A stretch of DNA of 64,000 bases from contig CM048847.1 of assembly GCA_026545225.1 (NCBI GenBank), forward strand, positions 4,774,001 to 4,838,000, written 5' to 3'. The translations under genes were made by a program, and so were the position numbers. Positions 26,997 through 40,401 of this stretch are shown here, piece after piece. Below the pieces are notes generated by a model. The model was not told the DNA's origin. It made no database searches and saw only the letters and a program-made list of their open reading frames with translations. The stretch comes from Cornus controversa. Taxonomy: Eukaryota > Streptophyta > Magnoliopsida > Cornales > Cornaceae. Every line of letters begins with the position of its first letter. Within the stretch, counting starts at the first letter, position 1.

Positions 26997-29900
26997 ATGG
27001 TTGGTAGCTTGCTAATTGTTTCCTTTAGATGTCCAAACGGTCGAACTTGGAACAAAGCACCATACGGCTGTGATGAAGATCGGATTGACATGTTCGTCAC
27101 TTCTTTTGGATGCTTTGATGGTCTAATTTGGAAAAAAGAAACTTTCGATTCTGATTATGGCACGACTTCTCAAGGAATGGGTTTTTGAATCAGAACATCT
27201 CAAACTAAACTTGTTTAAAATCCTCGATAGCTTGGGAATTGTTTCTTTTACTTTTCCAGATGGTTGAAGTTGGCATAGAGCACCATACGGTTGTGATCAT
27301 TCATGAGTGCAGCAAGGAATTACTATTTTTGATTCAGGACGTCCTGATGGTTGAATTTGGCAAAAAGCAACGTATAATTCTAAGTAGGGCACGATTTCAC
27401 GTGGATTTGACTTTTCGAATCAGGACAAGTCAAACGAAACAAGTTCGAAACCGTTGTTGTCATTCTCTATTTTTCTGAACATCCAGCTGGTCAATTCTAG
27501 CACAAAGCGCCATACGGTTGTCGTCATGCCTGATTATTACAAGCAATTGTTCTTTTCGACTCAGAACAACTCAAACAAACATGGATGAAGATCGGATCGA
27601 CATGCTTGTCGTTTCTTTGGGACGCTTTCATTGTTTCATTTAGAAAAAAGCAGTATACGATTAATACTATGGCACAACTTCTCTTGGAATGCGGTTTTCG
27701 AATCAAAACAGGTGAAATGAAACAAGTTTAAAATGGTTGGTAGCTTGCTAATTGTTTCCTTTAGATGTCCAAACGGTCGAACTTGGAACAAAGCACCATA
27801 CGGTTGTGATGAAGATCGGATTGACATGTTCGTCAATTCTTTTGGATGCTTTGATGGTCTAATTTGGAAAAAAGAAACTTACGATTCTGATTATGACAAG
27901 ACTTCTCAAGGAATGGGGTTTTTGAATCAGAACAACTAAAACTAAACTTGTTTAAAATCATCGATAGCTTGGGAATTATTTCTTTTACTTATACAGATGG
28001 TTGAAGTTGGCATAGAGCACCATACGGTTGTGATCATTCATGAGTGCAACAAGGAATTACTCTTTTCGGATCGACATGCTCGTCGTTTCTTTGGGACGCT
28101 TTGATGGTTTCATTTAGAAAAAAGCAGCGTACGATTATTATTATGGCTCGACTTCTCTTGGAATGCGGTTTTTGAATCAAAACAACTTAAATGAAACAAG
28201 TTTAAAATGGTTGGTAGCTTGCTAATTGTTTCCTTTAGATGTCCAAACGGTCGAACTTGGAACAGAGCACCATACAGTTGTGATGAAGATCGGATTGACA
28301 TGTTCGTCACTTCTTTTGGATGCTTTGATGGTCTAATTTGGAAAAGAGAAACTTACGATTTTGATTATGGCACGACTTCTCAAGGAATGGGTTTTTGAAT
28401 CAGAACAACTCAAACTAAACTTGTTTAAAATCATCGATAGCTTGGGAATTGTTTCTTTTACTTGTCCAGATGGTTGAAGTTGGCATAGAGCATCATACGG
28501 TTGTGATCATTCATGAGTGCAGCATGGAATTACTCTTTTCGATTCAGGACGTCCTGACGGTTGAATTAGGCATAAAGCAACGTATAATTCTAAGTATGGC
28601 ACGATTTCAGGTGGATTAGACTTTTCGAATCAGTACAAGTCAAACGAAACAAGTTCGAAACCGTTGTTGTCATTCTCTATTCCTCTGGACATCCAGATGG
28701 TCAATTCTAGCACAAAGCGCCATACGGTTTTCATCATGCCTGATTATTGCAAGCAATTGTTCTTTTCGACTCAGAACAACTCAAACAAACATGGATGAAG
28801 ATCGGATCGACATACTTGTCGTTTCTTTGGGACGCTTTAATTGTTTCATTTAGAAAAAAGCAGCATACGATTAGTATTATGGCACAACTTCTCTTGGAAT
28901 GCGGTTTTCGAATCAAAATAGGTGAAATGAAACAAGTTTAAAATGGTTGGTAGCTTGCTAATTGTTTTCCTTTAGATATCCAAACGGTCGAACTTGGAAC
29001 AAAGCACCATACGGCTGTGATGAAGATCGGATTGACATGTTCGTCACTTCTTTTGGATGCTTTGATGGTCTAATTTGGAAAAAAGAAACTTTCGATTCTG
29101 ATTATGGCACGACTTCTCAAGGAATGGGTTTTTGAATCAGAACATCTCAAACTAAACTTGTTTAAAATCCTCGATAGCTTGGAAATTGTTTCTTTTACTT
29201 TTCCAGATGGTTGAAGTTGGCATAGAGCACCATACGGTTGTGATCATTCATGAGTGCAGCAAAGAATTACTATTTTTGATTCAGGACGTCCTGATGGTTG
29301 AATTTGGCAAAAAGCAACGTATAATTCTAAGTATGGCACGATTTCACGTGGATTGGACTTTTTGAATCAGGACAAGTCAAACGAAACAAGTTCGAAACCG
29401 TTGTTGTCATTCTCTATTTTTCTGAACATTCAGATGGTCAATTCTAGCACAAAGCGCCATACGGTTGTCGTCATGCCTGATTATTACAAGCAATTGTTCT
29501 TTTCAACTCAGAACAACTCAAACAAACATGGATGAAGATCGGATCGACATGCTCGTCATTTCTTTGGGACGCTTTGATGGTTTCATTTAGAAAAAAGTAG
29601 CGTACGATTAGTATAATGGCACGACTTATCTTGGAATGTGGTTTTCTAATCAAAACAACTCAAATGAAACAAGTTTAAAATGGTTGGTAGCTTGCTAATT
29701 GTTTCCGTTAGATGTCCAAACGGTCGAATTTGGAACAAAGCACCATACGGTTGTGATGAAGATCGGATTGACATGTTCATCAATTCTTTTGGATGCTTTG
29801 ATGGTCTAATTTGGAAAAAAGAAACTTACGATTCTGATTATGACACGACTTCTCAAGGAATGGGGTTTTTGAATCAGAACAACTGAAACTAAACTTGTTT

Positions 29901-30153
29901 AAAATCATCGATAGCTTGGGAATTGTTTCTTTTACTGATCCAGATGGTTGAAGTTGGCATAGAGCACCATACGGTTGTGATCATTCATGAGTGCAACAAG
30001 GAATTACTCTTTTCGGATCGACATGCTCGTCATTTCTTTGAGACGCTTTGATGGTTTCATTTAGAAAAAAGCAGCGTACGATTAGTATTATGGCACGACT
30101 TCTCTTGGAATGCGGTTTTCGAATCAAAACAACTTAAAGTAAACAAGTTTAAA
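26997..30153 (+). repeat. Array block 5: L S L L S, echo of 15016-18170
   Basis: Unit starts: 26997 L, 27733 S, 28207 L, 28943 L (737 bp, one extra T in 'attgttttccttt'), 29680 S. The order matches 15016-18170 at an offset of 11,981-11,983 bp. Both second S units (17697 and 29680) carry 'ccgttagatgtcc' and end with 'caactgaaactaaac', and both following L units (18171 and 30154) carry 'tatggcaggac'. Confidence 0.85.
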
Positions 30154-33100
30154 ATGGTTGGTAGCTTGCTAATTGTTTCCTTTAGATGTCCAAACGGTCG
30201 AACTTGGAACAAAGCACCATACGGTTGTGATGAAGATCGGATTGACATGTTCGTCACTTCTTTTGGATGCTTTGATGGTCTAATTTGGAAAAAAGAAACT
30301 TACGATTTTGATTATGGCAGGACTTCTCAAGGAATGGGTTTTTGAATCAGAACAACTCAAAGTAAAATTGTTTAAAATCATCGATAGCTTGGGAATTGTT
30401 TCTTTTACTTGTCCAGATGGTTGAAGTTGGCATAGAGCATCATACAGTTGTGATCATTCATGAGTGCAGCATGGAATTACTCTTTTCGATTCAGGACGTC
30501 CTGACGGTTGAATTTGGCATAAAGCAACATATAATTCTAAGTATGGCACGATTTCAGGTGGATTAGACTTTTCGAATCAGGACAAGTCAAACGAAACAAG
30601 TTCGAAACTGTTGTTGTCATTCTCTATTTCTTTGGACATCCAGATGGTCAATTCTAGCACAAAGCGCCATACGGTTATCGTCATGCCTGATTATTGCAAG
30701 GAATTGTTCTTTTCGACTCAGAACAACTCAAACAAACATGGATGAAGATCGGATCGACATACTTGTCATTTCTTTGGGACGCTTTAATTGTTTCATTTAG
30801 AAAAAAGCAGCATACGATTAGTATTATGGCACAACTTCTCTTGGAATGCGGTTTTCGAATCAAAATAGGTGAAATGAAACAAGTTTAAAATGGTTGGTAG
30901 CTTGCTAATTGTTTCCTTTAGATGTCCAAACGGTCGAACTTGGAACAAAGCACCTCACGGCTGTGATGAAGATCGGATTGACATGTTCGTCACTTCTTTT
31001 GGATGCTTTGATGGTCTAATTTGGAAAAAAGAAACTTTCGATTCTGATTATGGCACGACTTCTCAAGGAATGGGTTTTTGAATCAGAACATCTCAAACTA
31101 AACTTGTTTAAAATCCTCGATAGCTTGGGAATTGTTTCTTTTACTTTTCCAGATGGTTGAAGTTGGCATAGAGCACCATACGGTTGTGATCATTCATGAG
31201 TGCAGCAAGGAATTACTATTTTTGATTCAGGACGTCCTGATGGTTGAATTTGGCAAAAAGTAACGTATAATTCTAAGTATGGCACGATTTCACGTGGATT
31301 GGACTTTTCGAATCAGGACAAGTCAAACGAAACAAGTTCGAAACCGTTGTTGTCATTCTCTATTTTTCTGAACATCCAGATGGTCAATTCTAGCACAAAG
31401 CGCCATACGGTTGTCGTCATGCCTGATTATTACAAGCAATTGTTCTTTTCGACTCAGAACAACTCAAACAAACATGGATGAAGATCGGATCGACATGCTC
31501 GTCGTTTCTTTGGGACGCTTTGATGGTTTCATTTAGAAAAAAGTAGCGTACGATTAGTATTATGGCACAACTTCTCTTGGAATGCGGTTTTCGAATCAAA
31601 ACAGGTCAAATGAAACAAGTTGAAAATGGTTGGTAGCTTGCTAATTGTTTCCTTTAGATGTCCAAACGGTCGAACTTGGAACAAAGCACCATACGGCTGT
31701 GATGAAGATCGGATTGACATGTTCGTCACTTCTTTTGGATGCTTTGATGGTCTAATTTGGAAAAAAGAAACTTTCGATTCTGATTACGGCACGACTTCTC
31801 AAGGAATGGGTTTTTGAATCAGAACATCTCAAACTAAACTTGTTTAAAATCCTCGATAGCTTGGGAATTGTTTCTTTTACTATTCCAGATGGTTGAAGTT
31901 GGCATAGAGCACCATACGGTTGTGATCATTCATGAGTGCAGTAAGGAATTACTATTTTTGATTCAGGACGTCCTGATGGTTGAATTTGGCAAAAAGCAAC
32001 GTATAATTCTAAGTATGGCACGATTTCACGTGGATTGGACTTTTTGAATCAGGACAAGTCAAACGAAACAAGTTCGAAACCGTTGTTGTCATTCTCTATT
32101 TTTCTGAACATCCAGATGGTCAATTCTAGCACAAAGCGCCATACGGTTGTCGTCATGCCTGATTATTGCAAGCAATTGTTCTTTTCGACTCAGAACAACT
32201 CAAACAAACATGGATGAAGATCGGATCGACATGCTCGTCATTTCTTTGGGACGCTTTGATGGTTTCATTTAGAAAATAGCAGCGTACGATTAGTATTATG
32301 GCACGACTTCTCTTGGAATGCAGTTTTCGAATCAAAACAACTCAAATGAAACAAGTTTAAAATGGTTGGTAGCTTGGTAATTGTTTCCTTTAGATGTCCA
32401 AACGGTCGAACTTGGAACGAAGCACCATACGGTTGTGATGAAGATCGGATTGACATGTTCGTCACTTCTTTTGGATGCTTTGATGGTCAAATTTGGAATA
32501 AATAAACTTACAATTCTGATTATGGCAGGACTTCTCAAAGAATAGGTTTTTGAATCAGAACAACTCAAACTAAACTTGTTTAAAATCCTCGGTAGCTTGG
32601 GAATTGTTTCTTTTATTTTCCAGATGGTTGAAGTTGGCATAGAGCACCATACGGTTGTGATCATTCATGAGTGCAGCAAGGAATTACTATTTTTGATTCA
32701 GGACATCCTGATGGTTGAATTTGGCATAAAGCAATGTATAATTCTAACTATGGCACGATTTCACGTGGATTGGACTTTTTGAATCAGGACAAGTCAAACG
32801 AAACAAGTTCGAAACCGTTGTTGTCATTCTCTATTTTTCTGAACATCCAGATGGTCAATTCTAGCGCAAAGCGCCATACGGTTGTCGTCATGCCTGATTA
32901 TTGCAAGCAATTGTTCTTTTCGACTCAGAACAACTCAAACAAACATGGATGAAGATCGGATCGACATGCTCGTCGTTTCTTTGGGACGCTTTGATGGTTT
33001 CATTTAGAAAAAAGTAGCGTACGATTAGTATTATGGCACGACTTCTCTTGGAATGTGGTTTTCTAATCAAAACAACTCAAATGAAACAAGTTTAAAATGG

Positions 33101-33569
33101 TTGGTAGCTTGCTAATTGTTTCCGTTAGATGTCCAAACGGCCGAATTTGGAACAAAGCACCATACGGTTGTGATGAAGATCGGATTGACATGTTCGTCAC
33201 TTCTTTTGGATGCTTTGATGGACTAATTTGGAAAAAGAAACTTACGATTCTGCTTATCACACGACTTCTCAAGGAATGGGGTTTTTGAATCAGAACAACT
33301 GAAACTAAACTTGTTTAAAATCATCGATAGCTTGGGAATTGTTTCTTTTACTTATCCAGATGGTTGAAGTTGGCATAGAGCACCATACGGTTGTGATCAT
33401 TCATGAGTGCAACAAGGAATTACTCTTTTCGGATCGACATGCTCATCGTTTCTATGGGACGCTTTGATGGTTTCATTTAGAAAAAAGCAGCGTACGATTA
33501 GTATTATGGCTCGACTTCTCTTGGAATGCGGTTTTCGAATCAAAACAACTTAAACGAAACAAGTTTAAA
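30154..33569 (+). repeat. 3,416 bp higher-order repeat, copy 1 (LLLLS)
   Basis: Unit starts: 30154 L, 30890 L, 31626 L, 32362 L (735 bp), 33097 S (473 bp). The fourth unit is the 'ttggaataaataaac' type also found in the dimer block 19643-26996. The S unit has 'ctgcttatcacacgac' and one A fewer in 'ggaaaaagaaac'. Copy 1 differs from copies 2 and 3 at scattered single bases, for example 'catacagttgtg' near 30443. Confidence 0.93.
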
Positions 33570-36500
33570 ATGGTTGGTAGCTTGCTAATTGTTTCCTTTA
33601 GATGTCCAAACGGTCGAACTTGGAACAAAGCACCATACGGTTGTGATGAAGATCGGATTGACATGTTCGTCACTTCTTTTGGATGCTTTGATGGTCTAAT
33701 TTGGAAAAAAGAAACTTACGATTTTGATTATGGCAGGACTTCTCAAGGAATGGGTTTTTGAATCAGAACAACTCAAAGTAAAATTGTTTAAAATCATCGA
33801 TAGCTTGGGAATTGTTTCTTTTACTTGTCCAGATGGTTGAAGTTGGCATAGAGCATCATACGGTTGTGATCATTCATGAGTGCAGCATGGAATTACTCTT
33901 TTCGATTCAGGACGTCCTGACGGTTGAATTTGGCATAAAGCAACGTATAATTCTAAGTATGGCACGATTTCAGGTGGATTAGACTTTTCGAATCAGGACA
34001 AGTCAAACGAAACAAGTTCGAAACTGTTGTTGTCATTCTCTATTTCTTTGGACATCCAGATGGTCAATTCTAGCACAAAGCGCCATACGGTTATCGTCAT
34101 GCCTGATTATTGCAAGGAATTGTTCTTTTCGACTCAGAACAACTCAAACAAACATGGATGAAGATCGGATCGACATACTTGTCATTTCTTTGGGACGCTT
34201 TAATTGTTTCATTTAGAAAAAAGCAGCATACGATTAGTATTATGGCACAACTTCTCTTGGAATGCGGTTTTCGAATCAAAATAGGTGAAATGAAACAAGT
34301 TTAAAATGGTTGGTAGCTTGCTAATTGTTTCCTTTAGATGTCCAAACGGTCGAACTTGGAACAAAGCACCTCACGGCTGTGATGAAGATCGGATTGACAT
34401 GTTCGTCACTTCTTTTGGATGCTTTGATGGTCTAATTTGGAAAAAAGAAACTTTCGATTCTGATTATGGCACGACTTCTCAAGGAATGGGTTTTTGAATC
34501 AGAACATCTCAAACTAAACTTGTTTAAAATCCTCGATAGCTTGGGAATTGTTTCTTTTACTTTTCCAGATGGTTGAAGTTGGCATAGAGCACCATACGGT
34601 TGTGATCATTCATGAGTGCAGCAAGGAATTACTATTTTTGATTCAGGACGTCCTGATGGTTGAATTTGGCAAAAAGTAACGTATAATTCTAAGTATGGCA
34701 CGATTTCACGTGGATTGGACTTTTCGAATCAGGACAAGTCAAACGAAACAAGTTCGAAACCGTTGTTGTCATTCTCTATTTTTCTGAACATCCAGATGGT
34801 CAATTCTAGCACAAAGCGCCATACGGTTGTCGTCATGCCTGATTATTACAAGCAATTGTTCTTTTCGACTCAGAACAACTCAAACAAACATGGATGAAGA
34901 TCGGATCGACATGCTCGTCGTTTCTTTGGGACGCTTTGATGGTTTCATTTAGAAAAAAGTAGCGTACGATTAGTATTATGGCACAACTTCTCTTGGAATG
35001 CGGTTTTCGAATCAAAACAGGTCAAATGAAACAAGTTTAAAATGGTTGGTAGCTTGCTAATTGTTTCCTTTAGATGTCCAAACGGTCGAACTTGGAACAA
35101 AGCACCATACGGCTGTGATGAAGATCGGATTGACATGTTCGTCACTTCTTTTGGATGCTTTGATGGTCTAATTTGGAAAAAAGAAACTTTCGATTCTGAT
35201 TACGGCACGACTTCTCAAGGAATGGGTTTTTGAATCAGAACATCTCAAACTAAACTTGTTTAAAATCCTCGATAGCTTGGGAATTGTTTCTTTTACTATT
35301 CCAGATGGTTGAAGTTGGCATAGAGCACCATACGGTTGTGATCATTCATGAGTGCAGTAAGGAATTACTATTTTTGATTCAGGACGTCCTGATGGTTGAA
35401 TTTGGCAAAAAGCAACGTATAATTCTAAGTATGGCACGATTTCACGTGGATTGGACTTTTTGAATCAGGACAAGTCAAACGAAACAAGTTCGAAACCGTT
35501 GTTGTCATTCTCTATTTTTCTGAACATCCAGATGGTCAATTCTAGCACAAAGCGCCATACGGTTGTCGTCATGCCTGATTATTGCAAGCAATTGTTCTTT
35601 TCGACTCAGAACAACTCAAACAAACATGGATGAAGATCGGATCGACATGCTCGTCATTTCTTTGGGACGCTTTGATGGTTTCATTTAGAAAATAGCAGCG
35701 TACGATTAGTATTATGGCACGACTTATCTTGGAATGTGGTTTTCGAATCAAAACAACTCAAATGAAACAAGTTTAAAATGGTTGGTAGCTTGCTAATTGT
35801 TTCCTTTAGATGTCCAAACGGTCGAACTTGGAACGAAGCACCATACGGTTGTGATGAAGATCGGATTGACATGTTCGTCACTTCTTTTGGATGCTTTGAT
35901 GGTCAAATTTGGAATAAATAAACTTACAATTCTGATTATGGCACGACTTCTCAAAGAATAGGTTTTTGAATCAGAACAACTCAAACTAAACTTGTTTAAA
36001 ATCCTCGGTAGCTTGGGAATTGTTTCTTTTATTTTCCAGATGGTTGAAGTTGGCATAGAGCACCATACGGTTGTGATCATTCATGAGTGCAGCAAGGAAT
36101 TACTATTTTTGATTCAGGACATCCTGATGGTTGAATTTGGCATAAAGCAATGTATAATTCTAACTATGGCACGATTTCACGTGGATTGGACTTTTTGAAT
36201 CAGGACAAGTCAAACGAAACAAGTTCGAAACCGTTGTTGTCATTCTCTATTTTTCTGAACATCCAGATGGTCAATTCTAGCGCAAAGCGCCATACGGTTG
36301 TCGTCATGCCTGATTATTGCAAGCAATTGTTCTTTTCGACTCAGAACAACTCAAACAAACATGGATGAAGATCGGATCGACATGCTCGTCGTTTCTTTGG
36401 GATGCTTTGATGGTTTCATTTAGAAAAAAGTAGCGTACGATTAGTATTATGGCACGACTTCTCTTGGAATGTGGTTTTCTAATCAAAACAACTCAAATGA

Positions 36501-36985
36501 AACAAGTTTAAAATGGTTGGTAGCTTGCTAATTGTTTCAGTTAGATGTCCAAACGGTCGAATTTGGAACAAAGCACCATACGGTTGTGATGAAGATCGGA
36601 TTGACATGTTCGTCACTTCTTTTGGATGCTTTGATGGTCTAATTTGGAAAAAGAAACTTACGATTCTGCTTATCACACGACTTCTCAAGGAATGGGGTTT
36701 TTGAATCAGAACAACTGAAACTAAACTTGTTTAAAATCATCGATAGCTTGGGAATTGTTTCTTTTACTTATCCAGATGGTTGAAGTTGGCATAGAGCACC
36801 ATACGGTTGTGATCATTCATGAGTGCAACAAGGAATTACTCTTTTCGGATCGACATGCTCGTCGTTTCTATGGGACGCTTTGATGGTTTCATTTAGAAAA
36901 AAGCAGCGTACGATTAGTATTATGGCTCGACTTCTCTTGGAATGCGGTTTTCGAATCAAAACAACTTAAACGAAACAAGTTTAAA
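33570..36985 (+). repeat. 3,416 bp higher-order repeat, copy 2 (LLLLS)
   Basis: Unit starts: 33570 L, 34306 L, 35042 L, 35778 L (735 bp), 36513 S (473 bp). Length and order are identical to copies 1 and 3, and unusual bases such as 'gcacctcacggctg' in the second unit are shared by all three. A small private patch lies near 35725 ('cttatcttggaatgtgg', where copies 1 and 3 read 'cttctcttggaatgcag'). It resembles another satellite unit type, so it may be a gene-conversion tract. Confidence 0.93.
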
Positions 36986-39900
36986 ATGGTTGGTAGCTTG
37001 CTAATTGTTTCCTTTAGATGTCCAAACGGTCGAACTTGGAACAAAGCACCATACGGTTGTGATGAAGATCGGATTGACATGTTCGTCACTTCTTTTGGAT
37101 GCTTTGATGGTCTAATTTGGAAAAAAGAAACTTACGATTTTGATTATGGCAGGACTTCTCAAGGAATGGGTTTTTGAATCAGAACAACTCAAAGTAAAAT
37201 TGTTTAAAATCATCGATAGCTTGGGAATTGTTTCTTTTACTTGTCCAGATGGTTGAAGTTGGCATAGAGCATCATACGGTTGTGATCATTCATGAGTGCA
37301 GCATGGAATTACTCTTTTCGATTCAGGACGTCCTGACGGTTGAATTTGGCATAAAGCAACGTATAATTCTAAGTATGGCACGATTTCAGGTGGATTAGAC
37401 TTTTCGAATCAGGACAAGTCAAACGAAACAAGTTCGAAACTGTTGTTGTCATTCTCTATTTCTTTGGACATCCAGATGGTCAATTCTAGCACAAAGCGCC
37501 ATACGGTTATCGTCATGCCTGATTATTGCAAGGAATTGTTCTTTTCGACTCAGAACAACTCAAACAAACATGGATGAAGATCGGATCGACATACTTGTCA
37601 TTTCTTTGGGATGCTTTAATTGTTTCATTTAGAAAAAAGCAGCATACGATTAGTATTATGGCACAACTTCTCTTGGAATGCGGTTTTCGAATCAAAATAG
37701 GTGAAATGAAACAAGTTTAAAATGGTTGGTAGCTTGCTAATTGTTTCCTTTAGATGTCCAAACGGTCGAACTTGGAACAAAGCACCTCACGGCTGTGATG
37801 AAGATCGGATTGACATGTTCGTCACTTCTTTTGGATGCTTTGATGGTCTAATTTGGAAAAAAGAAACTTTCGATTCTGATTATGGCACGACTTCTCAAGG
37901 AATGGGTTTTTGAATCAGAACATCTCAAACTAAACTTGTTTAAAATCCTCGATAGCTTGGGAATTGTTTCTTTTACTTTTCCAGATGGTTGAAGTTGGCA
38001 TAGAGCACCATACGGTTGTGATCATTCATGAGTGCAGCAAGGAATTACTATTTTTGATTCAGGACGTCCTGATGGTTGAATTTGGCAAAAAGTAACGTAT
38101 AATTCTAAGTATGGCACGATTTCACGTGGATTGGACTTTTCGAATCAGGACAAGTCAAACGAAACAAGTTCGAAACCGTTGTTGTCATTCTCTATTTTTC
38201 TGAACATCCAGATGGTCAATTCTAGCACAAAGCGCCATACGGTTGTCGTCATGCCTGATTATTACAAGCAATTGTTCTTTTCGACTCAGAACAACTCAAA
38301 CAAAGATGGATGAAGATCGGATCGACATGCTCGTCGTTTCTTTGGGACGCTTTGGTGGTTTCATTTAGAAAAAAGTAGCGTACGATTAGTATTATGGCAC
38401 AACTTCTCTTGGAATGCGGTTTTCGAATCAAAACAGGTCAAATGAAACAAGTTTAAAATGGTTGGTAGCTTGCTAATTGTTTCCTTTAGATGTCCAAACG
38501 GTCGAACTTGGAACAAAGCACCATACGGCTGTGATGAAGATCGGATTGACATGTTCGTCACTTCTTTTGGATGCTTTGATGGTCTAATTTGGAAAAAAGA
38601 AACTTTCGATTCTGATTACGGCACGACTTCTCAAGGAATGGGTTTTTGAATCAGAACATCTCAAACTAAACTTGTTTAAAATCCTCGATAGCTTGGGAAT
38701 TGTTTCTTTTACTATTCCAGATGGTTGAAGTTGGCATAGAGCACCATACGGTTGTGATCATTCATGAGTGCAGTAAGGAATTACTATTTTTGATCCAGGA
38801 CGTCCTGATGGTTGAATTTGGCAAAAAGCAACGTATAATTCTAAGTATGGCACGATTTCACGTGGATTGGACTTTTTGAATCAGGACAAGTCAAACGAAA
38901 CAAGTTCGAAACCGTTGTTGTCATTCTCTATTTTTCTGAACATCCAGATGGTCAATTCTAGCACAAAGCGCCATACGGTTGTCGTCATGCCTGATTATTG
39001 CAAGCAATTGTTCTTTTCGACTCAGAACAACTCAAACAAACATGGATGAAGATCGGATCGACATGCTCGTCATTTCTTTGGGACGCTTTGATGGTTTCAT
39101 TTAGAAAATAGCAGCGTACGATTAGTATTATGGCACGACTTCTCTTGGAATGCAGTTTTCGAATCAAAACAACTCAAATGAAACAAGTTTAAAATGGTTG
39201 GTAGCTTGCTAATTGTTTCCTTTAGATGTCCAAACGGTCGAACTTGGAACGAAGCACCATACGGTTGTGATGAAGATCGGATTGACATGTTCGTCACTTC
39301 TTTTGGATGCTTTGATGGTCAAATTTGGAATAAATAAACTTACAATTCTGATTATGGCACGACTTCTCAAAGAATAGGTTTTTGAATCAGAACAACTCAA
39401 ACTAAACTTGTTTAAAATCCTCGGTAGCTTGGGAATTGTTTCTTTTATTTTCCAGATGGTTGAAGTTGGCATAGAGCACCATACGGTTGTGATCATTCAT
39501 GAATGCAGCAAGGAATTACTATTTTTGATTCAGGACATCCTGATGGTTGAATTTGGCATAAAGCAATGTATAATTCTAACTATGGCACGATTTCACGTGG
39601 ATTGGACTTTTTGAATCAGGACAAGTCAAACGAAACAAGTTCGAAACCGTTGTTGTCATTCTCTATTTTTCTGAACATCCAGATGGTCAATTCTAGCGCA
39701 AAGCGCCATACGGTTGTCGTCATGCCTGATTATTGCAAGCAATTGTTCTTTTCGACTCAGAACAACTCAAACAAACATGGATGAAGATCGAATCGACATG
39801 CTCGTCGTTTCTTTGGGACGCTTTGATGGTTTCATTTAGAAAAAAGTAGCGTACGATTAGTATTATGGCACGACTTCTCTTGGAATGTGGTTTTCTAATC

Positions 39901-40401
39901 AAAACAACTCAAATGAAACAAGTTTAAAATGGTTGGTAACTTGCTAATTGTTTCCGTTAGATGTCCAAACGGTCGAATTTGGAACAAAGCACCATACGGT
40001 TGTGATGAAGATCGGATTGACATGTTCGTCACTTCTTTTGGATGCTTTGATGGTCTAATTTGGAAAAAGAAACTTACGATTCTGCTTATCACACGACTTC
40101 TCAAGGAATGGGGTTTTTGAATCAGAACAACTGAAACTAAACTTGTTTAAAATCATCGATAGCTTGGGAATTGTTTCTTTTACTTATCCAGATGGTTGAA
40201 GTTGGCATAGAGCACCATACGGTTGTGATCATTCATGAGTGCAACAAGGAATTACTCTTTTCGGATCGACATGCTCGTCGTTTCTATGGGACGCTTTGAT
40301 GGTTTCATTTAGAAAAAAGCAGCGTACGATTAGTATTATGGCTCGACTTCTCTTGGAATGCGGTTTTCGAATCAAAACAACTTAAACGAAACAAGTTTAA
40401 A
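36986..40401 (+). repeat. 3,416 bp higher-order repeat, copy 3 (LLLLS)
   Basis: Unit starts: 36986 L, 37722 L, 38458 L, 39194 L (735 bp), 39929 S (473 bp). It has the same unit order and the same marker bases as copies 1 and 2. A few private changes are visible, such as 'caaagatggatg' near 38302 and 'tcatgaatgcagc' near 39498. Confidence 0.93.

Noticed and set aside
32332-32664. Longest satellite ORF (110 codons, minus strand)
   Set aside because: It spans parts of A and B of one unit and is shortened or absent in the sister copies of the same higher-order repeat. It is a chance read-through of non-coding repeat.
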